From: Metaphire vulgaris
Taxonomy: Eukaryota > Annelida > Clitellata > Crassiclitellata > Megascolecidae
DNA: 64,000 nucleotides
NCBI GenBank assembly: GCA_018105865.1
Contig: CM030837.1
Span: 13,676,225-13,740,224 of the forward strand
Direction of reading: 5' to 3'
Part shown: one piece after another, positions 23,906-40,395 of the stretch
Numbering within the stretch: position 1 is the stretch's first letter
Layout: each line of letters begins with the position of its first letter
The notes under the pieces: generated by a model
Database searches by the model: none
Told to the model about the DNA's origin: nothing
What the model saw: only the letters and a program-made list of their open reading frames with translations
Made by a program: the position numbers and the translations under genes

Positions 23906-24237
23906 AAGTTTTTACAGTTATGTATAACTTTTTTCTATTTACTGCCTGTTTTTTTTATTTAATTTGAACCTATTAAAGTTGTTGGCACTTATTAAGGTTT
24001 CAGAACTGTTTTATGTTACTTATTATGCTATTCCATCACAGATAAAGATTTCAGGAAATGTGTGTATAAAATTTGAGCAAATTTCAGGCATTGTTAAACA
24101 ATGCCTAAACATTTCAGTCAATGTCGACAGTGCCCGAGTGAAACGGCTTATGTCGACATTTCCTAAAAGTTTCAGGCAATGTCAACATTGCCTGATTTCA
24201 CACTTTGACTGTAACAGATATAAATATTCTGTTTCAG

Positions 24238-29915
<5,678 letters not shown>

Positions 29916-31203
29916 TGAGTGTGAATCAACAAGCATCGTTTCAAAGCCATTTAGTCGACATCGCCACGTATTGCACCAAACAACACGAGTCTTTTCAGAA
30001 ACTGTTTTAAGCGTTGTACTTTGTGAAGGTACATGCAATTTCCTTGACGAAATACTTTGTTGATGCATCTTGCACTGTGGTCGTTGTTATATTATTTGAT
30101 CTGATTCATAGGAACAAATCCTCTGTATGCCTGAGTTTAAAAGTCTGTGGTTCACATATAAGAAGGTCTTGAGGTAAACTTCTGGTTTCAGACGTGATTA
30201 AGTGCATTTGAGTCAGTTTGAATCAGTTTGAGTCACCCCTGTGAAGAAGTCCTTGTAGTCCAATGGAGAAGCTAGACGGTATTGTAATTTTAATGTCTTG
30301 TTGTGTTTTGTGCACTTGTGAAATTTTAAACAGTGTTGTAGCTGTTATGGGAAAAAAACTGACATTTGCTCCATATGGAAATATACAGTATTTAGGGAAA
30401 TGTACATTGCATACATTGCAGGTTTGTCGTATTTGCACGTTTCAATTTCAAATTTATTTGGCGTTGCTGGCTTTGAACTGGATATTTTGGTATGAGGTCT
30501 TGGATTTTTTGATGATGTGGTTTTAGTTTCAGAAAATGTTCAAAGTAGTAGTTTAAAATACTCATCCAATGCATGATGTTCAGTTGCTGAATCTGGCTCC
30601 AATTTTTATGATAAACTTCTATTTGCCATTTACATTCATGTATGTGTTATCTGCCATTCTTAATATTTGCTTCATGGCTGATATTTTGTAGACTTAAACT
30701 ACAGCATTAAGCTTTGTACTTACATCAACAGTACTGTGGTGAATGCATGCATCATGATTAAGATTTCATGTCATGACAGATACGTTAATTGGGAAATGTG
30801 TGGTGATTACATTTAATGATAAACTCCTTTTCATTGCCTTTCCTTTAAAGCAGTTGTGCACTTTTGCTTTTTCTAGTCGTGAATGCACAGGATAATGAGA
30901 ATTTTACTTGTCTGTTAAGGAATTAATTGGATTTAGTATTCAACGTGCTTCACATGATAATTGCCGGATGAATAAGTTTAAAGTTTTGTTTTATGCATTG
31001 AATTAATCTTTAAATGCAACGTTTGTACCCTGAACAGCTTGCTGCCTTATAATTATGGCTTTCTGAATAATGTGCTATTTGCGGGTGGATGTGGGTTTAA
31101 AGACAATCCCACTGGTGAAATTTTGAAAAAAATCTAACCATGTTTACTTAACATGCACACTTTGCACAGCTTATGCATGACTGGTAGTGATTGTGACTCT
31201 ATG
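29916..31203 (+). other. 3' UTR/downstream of Ena/VASP
   Basis: AT-rich sequence after the TGA at 29913-29915. Nothing else recognised. The frames on both strands at 30223-30574 lack any coding signal. Confidence 0.35.
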
Positions 31204-31558
31204 CAGGGCTTCTCAAATTGTTTGCGTGGTGATCTGGAAATGTGTAGCGAGACACGACTAAGGTCCAAACCAAAGGTTCAAGTTAATTGACATCAACACC
31301 TCGGCAAACCAGTCCACACCTTTTTATATAGAGACCCTGTCTTCTATGTATGTTATAGTAGTTGAAGTAAGAACACTGCAATTAAAAATGAATTGGTTTT
31401 ACCGCTTCAACTCTGAAGTTTTAAGTTGAGCTGAATATTTTCCATAGGATTTGCAGCTATAAAAATTTAAATCTTTTTCTCCTTGGCGCATTCCATTCAG
31501 GAAGCCTTCATGGTCCACGCTGCGGACCGCGGTCCGTGGTTCGAGTAGCTGTGGTCTG
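31204..31558. mobile_element. Probable hAT-type MITE
   Basis: The left end CAGGGCTTCTCAAATTG resembles Charlie-type hAT termini. The inverted right end reads CAGACCACAGCTACTCGAACC, similar with a small insertion. Flanks CTCTATG (31197-31203) and CTCTATG (31559-31565) match over 7 bases. Contains CGCGGTCCG-type internal palindromes. Confidence 0.5.
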
Positions 31559-32652
31559 CTCTATGTCAATCACGCAAGAACCATATTACATATACCGGAT
31601 TAACTGAATGCTGTGCATTATAGACTTACAATTCTTGAAGAGTTGGCTTCAAAGGACATCGAAAGAATTTTAGAAGTTTGCCAAATTATTTGAATCGGCC
31701 TGAAAGAAACTATATTTGACGTATTTTATAGTACTGTTTTCCATGTTGCCGGAGATGTATTGTATGTGAGTATAAATTTCTGTACTCTGCATTTTTATGT
31801 CAAAGAATATCTCAGATGTGTTTGCCTTTGTTGACGTCTTCTATTTCAGTGTTTTTTAGCTATTCAGAATGTGACACTTTCTGCAGTACAGGTTATTGTC
31901 ATGGCAGCCTTGAACCTATAATCAAGATGTAGCATGAAGGTTTCTAATTATTTGCTAAGAGTTATGAATGAGCTTGCTTATTGCTCTTCTCACATTGCTT
32001 GCTTGTTGCCCTTCTCACATTTCCACATCCTGCTTGGAAGGGTGGTTTAGTTCAAAAGAGATGCCACTGCATCAACATTGACTTTGAGAACGTGTGTTAA
32101 CTTGGACAACATCTTTTCTCTTTTTTGTGATTTTTCATGGATTGCATGAATTTTGCAGCACTGCTCGAGTCCTCTTGCAGCGTACCACTGTGCTGTGAAA
32201 CACTGGAAAACGTTAATCTATTCGATGTATCCTTGTTGTGAATACACTGTTGTTAGCTTGGTATGTGGATGCACACATATATGGGGAGAGGTAGGGAGAG
32301 AGAGAGACAGAGAGGGGAGGGAGAGGAAGAGGGAGGGAGAGCAGAGATAGAGAGGCTCATGGTTTGTTAATTCCTAGGTGTGTATATATAGTGTTTAACT
32401 TGAAATTTTAACAGAGTTGCAATTAATTTTAAGGATTTTATTGTTTCATAACTTTATCCCGTCTTTCTGTTTGATGCATTTGTTGGTGTCAGCTGTTATT
32501 TCTACATTTATACCATAGGTACCGTGGATTCTAATCTTGAAGTTGATCTTTTTTAGGGTCATTTTGCTTTTTGTATCAAGTATGTAATGTAAATGCATGT
32601 AAATAACTTTTTCTAAGAGTTTGACAAGTTTAACCACATAAAATCAATACCT

Positions 32653-32656
<4 letters not shown>

Positions 32657-32686
<30 letters not shown>

Positions 32687-32722
32687 GACAGAGAGACAGA
32701 GAGACAGAGAGAGACAGAGACA
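32657..32722 (+). repeat. (GA)n/(GACA)n microsatellite
   Basis: A run of GAGAGA changing into GACAGA units, uninterrupted for about 65 bp. Confidence 0.9.
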
Positions 32723-32802
32723 GAACCACTGAGTTGTGTCATTTCCTGATATCTTGCTTTTTAAGATATGCAATTATGCATGGCTGAATTTATTTTCTTT
32801 AA

Positions 32803-32874
32803 CCCTTTTTCCGTTTGCCCTGAGAATACTCATCCATTTTACATTGCATTACAAATAAATGAATGGTAAAAGGG
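32803..32874. mobile_element. TTAA-flanked 72-bp mini-element
   Basis: TTAA (32799-32802), CCCTTTTTCC at the left, AAAAGGG at the right, then TTAA (32875-32878). The termini are alike to those of 27953-28053, suggesting one small piggyBac-like family. Confidence 0.5.
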
Positions 32875-35517
32875 TTAAGTCTACTTGTGGTGGCTGGTGA
32901 TATCATTATCAGATGCTGTAATAGGAATTCAAAAATAGATTGCTTCTTCATTATTTTGACAAACACCAGGGGCTGTTTCATGCAATTTACTTTAATGTGT
33001 TGATTTTAGTTTACACAGATGCACAATTGCACATGCTATTTGCTATTGAAAAGCTGAATTTTAACATTATATTACTTAGCATACACTTGAAAATGAGTCT
33101 TACTTCATATGGCAATGAAAGACTTTAATTGTGGAATATGAAAACTTTATTTAACAAAATTCAATCATATCAATTTAAATTTTATGTTTTAGCATAAACA
33201 TTAAAAACCATAATGAAAATGATAAAGCTTCACATTTTATTCTAAAATGAACTTTTAAAATATGGCTGTTATATTGTGAAATTATCCACCAGTTACCGGT
33301 AATGCAAAAATGATCGAAAAGCAGAATCAGTCGCTGTTAGCCTGTCATCACTCGTGTTTTGTCAGTGTTGATGGTTATGCGTCTGTTTAATAAGTGCCAG
33401 AGATGTTATCACTATCAGCAGAGTTTTCTATGCTTTTAATTATGTGGCATCTTTTCTTGCTTCTGCCATACCTTGTTGGGCATATCATGTTATTCGCTGG
33501 TCTTCAGTTTATACTGACAGTATCTTGTCACTGTTATATATTTTCTAAACAAAGTTATATTGGTCAATAGAGTCCATATCTGTTTCACATGCTGTCTGCA
33601 AAAAATCTGGTTGAAACAATTGATATGGTTAGCAGAATACTACAACCAGCATCATAATAAACAGTCATAATCATAATATAATTAACATTTTTATTATTAT
33701 TAGGATCTGTTGTCAGTTAGTTATTGTCCCTTTGTAATTGAAGGACTCTTGTGTGTGTTCCTTTTATTTATAAAGAAAGTTTGAAGTATGTTAGCTATCA
33801 CTGATTGCTGTGCATATGTTGTCATGTGTAAATGATGAGTGAGATAATTGCTTTGTTTCTTAATTTCTGTATTTATATTTGCTGTTAATGTGGTTTAATT
33901 AGACTTTAATCTGAATGTTTTTAGTTGGTCTGAGTTTAGACAGACTGTGTCTTTTTACATATATTTAGTTATATTATGTTATATGGCTTTAGTCGTGTTT
34001 TATGAGTTGCAGATTTTGAGGGATTCAAGATCCTTACTGTCTTTATTTGACTTTTTTTTATTGAAAAGCTGCTGTAGTCTAATATAATTATTTATATATT
34101 TGTTTGAGAAAACTTTGTTAGGCTTTAGATTTTCATTCAGTTCATGTATTTTGATATTCATTTCTAGTCTTTGTCAGTTCAAGAATCTGTCTCAAAGTAT
34201 TTGACTTGTCTTCAGATGTATGTGAATGGTTTTGTGTTGAAGTTTTTTGTGTGTTTAGTCTATAAAACAGTGTACTGCCATATAGATTGATTTTCAACAG
34301 TGACATTCTAAGAACATTGGTTTACACATCTTATTTCTTTGTGTTATACATTTAGAATGCAAACATATTGATAACTTTGAAGTTGACTAAGATTCAGCTT
34401 TTGATTGCTTGGTTGTGATACTGTTGTTGTTTAAAGCTATGTCTAGTAGTTATTAATTGTAGTTCATTTATTTTCTACTTTTTCTTGTCCTGTTTCTCAC
34501 ACACTTGTGTGACTGTTTTCTCTACGGGTTCGGCATATCTATGCGTGCTTCAGCTGTGAGATTTATGGGGGAAAAAGATTTTTCAAATTGAATATTTGCT
34601 CTTTACATTAACAACTTCTTTTTTCATACATCTACCTCTAAATAATAAGATCCCTTTTAATTTTTCATAAAATGATTAATTATTGGCAAATGTCTCATTT
34701 TGGGGGTTGTTTCAGCTGGAAGATTAAGCTTATTTTAACTATCAAAAGTAAGAACTTCATTTTGTCATTGGTCTGCTGTTTCTAAGTCATATAACTTTGA
34801 TATTTATGTAAATTTTTAGTTCCAGCAACTTGGGATGCCAGAATTAGAACAATTAAATGCTACAACCCTGTCATATTACTTGCCTGGATTGCTTACTTTT
34901 CAGCTTTTGGATATGCTCAATCACGGTTGTGACTTAAGTGCATATTGGTTCCACCATCATTTCATTTGACATCTTTTGCAATGTTGTTTTGTTAATTTAA
35001 CCATCTCTGTTATATTTAACTGAAATCATGCTCACTTTTCACGAGCATCCAAGACGTCGACAAAAGAAGCACTTATTTCATATGTATGCATCTTATAGTT
35101 TTGATTGGTCTTTGCATTGTAGTTCACAATAAAAGCTACATGGAATTGTTGGCAACATTGCAGACCTTTCATTTTTTGACTGTAAGACTTTTACTTAAAA
35201 AGATAAAAGTCACTCAATAGGTTAAAATTCCATACATTAATCTTGCCCATAAGGTTAGTGCCTCTATTTTTACCATGGTGTCAGCAGATATAATTTGGTT
35301 ACAAGAGTACACACCAGATACACTTGTTCAGTGTTGTTCAGTTACTGCATTTGCTTTTCAGATTGCAAATTCTCATCTTTATATTTAATCAAAGGTCGCT
35401 TTTCTATAATAATCAGCGTTGATTTCAATTCCCAGTGATTTTGAGGAATATTGTGTCTCCATCCTATACTTACCTTGACCTTGAATCCTTTAGCTAACCC
35501 TGATCACAGTTAAGTAA

Positions 35518-35549
35518 CTGGAAGGGTTTTGTTAATTAGGCCATAGATT

Positions 35550-35609
<60 letters not shown>

Positions 35610-35684
35610 AATTATTGACATTCAATCTGAAAAGTCACAACATAGACATCCCAATCTATGGCCTAAATAACAAACCTTTCCAAA
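35518..35684. repeat. 33-bp inverted repeat around a (TA)n run
   Basis: GGGTTTTGTTAATTAGGCCA.. at 35518-35549 is matched in inverted form at 35652-35684 (CCAATCTATGGCCTAAATAA). Between them is a perfect TA run (about 35551-35606). The arms would form a long cruciform. Confidence 0.75.
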
Positions 35685-35959
35685 ATCCAGCATATAGCAG
35701 CAGTTTGCAAAAATGCCAAATATGCAGATCTGACAACAGATTACATCTTCTTGACATTGGCCTCGAATCCCTGGGCCCCATTAGTCTTGACGCGGTTTTC
35801 ATCAGACAATTAGGTTGTTGTATTTCTGAGTCTTCCGGACACAAAAGGGAAGGAAGCTTTTTATTCCAGCGTTTGTCCATGGCCATACATCACTTCAACG
35901 CAATATCGTTTCGAGGAACTTTTTCTGTGGCCGACCTCGAGGAACCTGACGAGAGTTAA
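35615..35959 (+). CDS. Unrecognised 114-codon open frame (doubtful)
   Basis: An uninterrupted frame from ATG to TAA with mixed composition. It contains a CQICRSDNRLHLLDIG segment and ends ADLEEPDES. I do not recognise it. Its start overlaps one arm of the inverted repeat at 35518-35684, and its end runs into a SINE-like body at about 35965, so a repeat origin (retroelement ORF piece) is likelier than a host gene. Confidence 0.2.
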   Translation: MTFNLKSHNIDIPIYGLNNKPFQNPAYSSSLQKCQICRSDNRLHLLDIGLESLGPISLDAVFIRQLGCCISESSGHKREGSFLFQRLSMAIHHFNAISFRGTFSVADLEEPDES

Positions 35960-35964
35960 CACCC

Positions 35965-36025
35965 ATTAATTTTTGTCTCCAGACAATTTTTTTCTCATAA
36001 GACCTTTGGGAATGAAGTAATGAGG

Positions 36026-36084
<59 letters not shown>
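35965..36084 (-). repeat. SINE body fragment with (CA)n and (TA)n
   Basis: CATAAGACCTTTGGGAATGA matches the body of the SINE at 2770-3000. CA repeats (36031-36061) and TA repeats (36062-36084) follow. The tRNA-like head is absent. Confidence 0.6.
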
Positions 36085-36682
36085 CCCTTGGTACTTAGAG
36101 ATATTGTGTTTGCTTGAATTTAATGACAGTTTTAGAAAGCCTTAATTGCTTTGTTCAGCTCTTTGATCTTTTATGTCCTCATCCCTTAGATATTCAGGTA
36201 TCTGTTAGACCTACCTAAGTGGGCTATCAAGGGATTTTAACTATTGTTTGTCATTGGCACGCAAACAAACCTAATTATGTTAGATTAAACAAGATGAATT
36301 GCTGAAATTGGCAAAATTACCAATAATGTTGATCTGCAGGCAAAAATCAGGTACACAAGCTGGTAGTAACTGATGGCTATTATGAAATGACAGCAAAATA
36401 ATTGTACCAAGACAATCACTAGAAAAGCATTTTGAAGAATCAAAGAGATAATAAACAGAACAAGAAAACATATTTTTAACCATATAATTGCACAGATTAT
36501 GAAACAAACACAAAAATTAGGAAAATATTATCATATTAAATATACCGGTATTACTAATATTTTCATTTATGATTAGAACCATTTATGATTAAAAACCATT
36601 AGGACAGGTAAACGGAGACTAGAAACCGTTCATCATAAAATTGCATGAACTAATTTCTTATTGCAGTCATTACAATAAGTAT

Positions 36683-36943
36683 CAGTGGCATAGATATGAG
36701 GGTTGCATGGGAGCCCCTGAGGAAATTTTGAGAAAAGTTTTTTGTAATTAATTTCAGAAATGTAATAAATTAAATATAAGATAATTATTAAAGAAGCAAC
36801 TCTCCATTGGCACGGGGGATGACATTTTTATTCTCATCAATACTTTTTGAGATGTCTGGGAAAAAATTCAAAGTGGTGGCACCTTTTCAATATGCTCGTT
36901 GCTCCCCGGGTGCTAAAAAACCTGGTTATCTGGTACACTACTG
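36683..36943. mobile_element. hAT-type MITE (CAGTGGC family)
   Basis: The left end is CAGTGGCATAGATATGAGGG and the inverted right end CAGTAGTGTACCAGATAACC. The flanks ATAAGTAT and ACATGTAT agree at 6 of 8 positions, as expected for an old hAT duplication. A left end of similar type (CAGTGGCGTAACCAGA) starts at 63478. Confidence 0.65.
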
Positions 36944-37428
36944 ACATGTATGCTGCTCATCTGCATTCGGAAATGGAATGATACCAATTGCATTAAAATG
37001 CCATAAAACCATCATTTGCTTGAAAGACAATCCTCTAGATGCATTTGAGATTTCAGAAAGAAGCTGTTAATGCCAGTTTATTAATAAATATAGAAAAAAA
37101 TTGCAGAAAACAAAACATGATCTCATTTGGCAAAAACATTGATATCAAATTCCTGCAAATTATTAACATGCTCACAAACAAGCAAAATGACAAAATACTG
37201 AAGGAAAATTAATACCATTTAAAAGGATTTGTTGTTTTTAATAACATTATTTATCTAAATGCCTTGTGAACACATTACAAAATCAACATAAGTAAAACAA
37301 TAGTTCAACAAATATCACCAAAAACAACAGATTCAAGTGACTGAATGCTCGGTGTGGAATTACTTGTACCAATAATAATGGAATTTGGCAAAGCAATACA
37401 CGACATGAATCTCAATTTAAAAAGCCAT

Positions 37429-40395
37429 TCATTTCTGTACCTTGGGTGCTGCATCAAATGGAGACAGGTGAGCTGGGTATGGAACAGCATCTGACCCTGA
37501 TTTCAGACTCTGGCTTTGTGGTACAGATTCAAATGGGGGAAGACGTGCTGCGTAAGATGGGTCAGACTTTGGAACTTTGCTCTTGTGTAATGCATTATGT
37601 CTACGAGATTGCGATGTATAGTTGGTTGATGGCTCTGTCGTACACGAAACCTAAAAGACAAAATCCATTTAGAAGTAAAACATAATGTGAAAATCAAGGA
37701 TTACCACCCTTAAAACAATCAAAATAAATGGTAAAACATTTGTAACGTCCTAGAAACCTACAGACAGCCAGACTGACTTTTCACTAAACATTAAACTGGC
37801 ATAATTTCTATAGGAACAAGAATAGATGTAGCTCATGTTTATTGAAAGGATTGTGGAAAACCTAACAAAATACAAGCAGAAGAATAATTAATTTATGATA
37901 CAAAGTCTTTTGATTTCAGTAAAAATTTATGAACCATTTACAGTAACTGAAACATTACAAAACACATCAAATGAGAAGATTTCAATTTGCATATTAAGCA
38001 GATTCCTTAGTACAGACTCTTCAGATGATGCATATTTATGTAAAAATGTAGTAGGAGATGTCATTCACCTTACTGAACACTCCACGCCCATAATAATCCG
38101 CTATGACTGCAAATCCATCTGGTGCTCTTTCCAGTTGCTGGTGAAACTGTTCATGCAAATCTTTGCTCTGCTGTTGAGTTCTTATTGTTTCCAGCATTTG
38201 CCTAAATACAGACCCTAGTCCTGGTTAAGTGCATCCAACGCTATGCAAAATTCATTTCTACATAAATGTGCAAAAAGTATACCTTGCAGGTCATCAAAAC
38301 GATTCTTCAAAATGCAATTTTATAATTCTTAGTCCAATGAATGTATGTTTTAAAAAGTTGACAACTCAAAATTGAATAAGGGGCCATCCATAGATGATGT
38401 AATGCACTTAGGGGTTCAAACTTTTGTGACGATGTGTTACGACGGGGGTCTCCAGAAATGTGACATCACATAATACTAACTTTTTTAGGTGGCAACCTTT
38501 TTTTGCTTGTCAGCACATTTGGAAAGGAAAAAAGAAAAAAATTACAAGGGGAAAGATGAGGATGACCTTTTTAATGCTTGCTTGTCAAGATTTTTCGAAG
38601 TTGGTTATGATCAAAACCAAAACCAAGAGGGGGATTAGCACGCTGTGACGTCATATTTTAGGGGACTGACTTTTTGTGACGACGTGTTATGAAGGTCAAA
38701 AATCTCCCAAAATCGTGTTATGTAATTTATAGATGGCCCCTAATAGCACCACACTCAGATTTACCATTGTACAAATTTCTCAGAATTTAACGTAAGGGAG
38801 AACACACAAGTATGCAAAACTAACAACGGCTATATCACAACACTAAAAATCTATGAGGAAATTGTCGACCCATTATGCAGAATAAGGAAACTCAGAAGAT
38901 GCTGGTTTACCTGTTACGTGGAAGACAGATTGGACACTCTGCCTCTGTTTCTGAATAACCCTCAAAGCACCTACAGAATGTCATGCAAATCAAAATGATT
39001 AAACCTGCAAATACCAACCATAAGACTTACTTACTTACTTAAACTGCCACCAATGAAGTAATTAAGAGATGAAACCACAACAATACAGTCAGACGCAGAC
39101 AAAGAAAGACAAAACATTTCACTGCTAAACAAAACTTACTCGGACAATTTATAAAGCCAAGTATGATAAATAAACTAGGTTATCAATGCATATATGCAAT
39201 TCTTATCATAGTTACAAAGAACTCTTGCTTTGTCTGAATAGTTGCTAAATGCTAAATCACCCACTTGCTCACTCATTCACTCACACACACACACACACAT
39301 GCATAAATTTACACATTCCCATGGATAAAAGACTCAAATGTTTATAATAGGGAAGAAACCAACCATACCCATGATGGAAGGAATGTTGACAAAGAAAGTG
39401 AACAGAAGGAAGGTCAAGTGCCTGAGCACAGAGACTGCACTTCTGATTCTGAAAAATCTTTGCACTAAAACAAATTTAGAAGATTTAGCACAAAAGCACA
39501 GTCTCAGAACACATCATGCAACAATACTCATATATGCTCATTTGACTAACAATGCACTAAAACTCATTTACACAGCAAAGATAGAAAACTAAGCAAGTTA
39601 CACTATACAAATATTTTCCAGTCAGTTGCTGCATGTAATGACTCATTATAGAATGTGCTTAACATATTAACATTTCAACATTTTAACAAGTGTTTAACAT
39701 ATTAATGTCAAAGTATTAATGCAACACTATTAAAATGGCAAAATAGAAAGTGCTCTGTAAGACAACAGAAGCAAATTACAAAGCACTATCATTTAAAAGA
39801 TCTCTCTCCTGCTCTAGTAATGATGAATGTTGTAGTGAGAATACAACAAATTCTTAAATGGTGGCCATATATAATTATATATATAAATGAAAACTCACAT
39901 ATCACAGGAGAGTACCAGGTAATTAAGGCAGAAGCCATAAAATTTACGTCATTCAATACCTCGTCTTAAGCTGTTCTATTTCACTTCTCATTTTCTCGGT
40001 GTCTTCACGATACTGATGTATAAGTTTCTCGTTCTCATCAATTTCGTCTTGCTCCGACTGAAGATGGTGAACAATATAATCCTGTACATAAGAACACACA
40101 CATACCAATACCTCATCACATCCAAATAGACATCCAAAGATAGACAGTGATGCAATAGAAGCCTATATGGTCCTAGCAGCTTCATATGAATATACCCAAT
40201 CACAGAAGGTGAACTGACTGCTCTTGTACACTTTCTCAAAACATATCAAATTATTCTTCCATAATTGTTGACATATTCCAAAGGCGAACAATAAATTACT
40301 AGAAATTTTACCTTAACAATTGACAGCGTTGTCATTGAGTTGTGGGCCAATGTCTGCACAACAAGTAGTGGAGGCAACAGATTGCATTTGTCTAT
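37429..40395 (-). other. VPS11: VPS11 exons 24-29: coiled coil, RING finger and tail
   Basis: Exons: 40312-40395 (PPLLVVQTLAHNS), 39960-40081 (a charged coiled coil with EENEK-like heptads), 39369-39464, 38911-38970, 38069-38201, 37429-37650. The RING is split over two exons: CSLC...LCQHSFHHG in 39369-39464 and CFEGYSE...CPICLP in 38911-38970. All eight metal ligands of a C3H2C3 ring appear to be present. Exon 38069-38201 gives VIADYYGRGVFSK, which is near the C-terminus in vertebrates. The last exon adds about 73 Ser/Pro/Lys-rich residues. Its final codons AAG-GTACAG could also act as a donor to an unseen exon. Confidence 0.9.

Larger units (their letters stand above)
22884..24216 (+). mobile_element. 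Non-autonomous Ginger-type DNA transposon
   Basis: Inverted repeats of about 190 bp (TGTTACAGTCAAAGTG.. to TGTAACA) run at 22884-23080 and 24020-24216. The flanking 4-bp target duplications are GATA at 22880-22883 and 24217-24220. Within the repeats are two nested perfect hairpins (CAGGCAATGT/ACATTGCCTG and AGGCATTGTT/AACAATGCCT). The interior keeps only the C-terminal part of a Ginger/KRBA2-type transposase (22.9-24.2 kb, plus strand) and then a 77-78-bp tandem repeat. TGT..ACA ends and 4-bp duplications are known for Ginger elements. The catalytic DDE domain is absent, so the copy depended on a helper. Its right end is 21 bp before the EVH1 exon of Ena/VASP. Confidence 0.9.
31559..35510. 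other. Convergent intergenic stretch, no gene seen
   Basis: Purine microsatellites at 32285-32350 and 32657-32722 (GA/GACA). A TTAA-bounded mini-element lies at 32803-32874. Otherwise it is AT-rich with scattered AATAAA motifs (for example at 33656 and 35136). I see no exon here on either strand. Confidence 0.35.
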
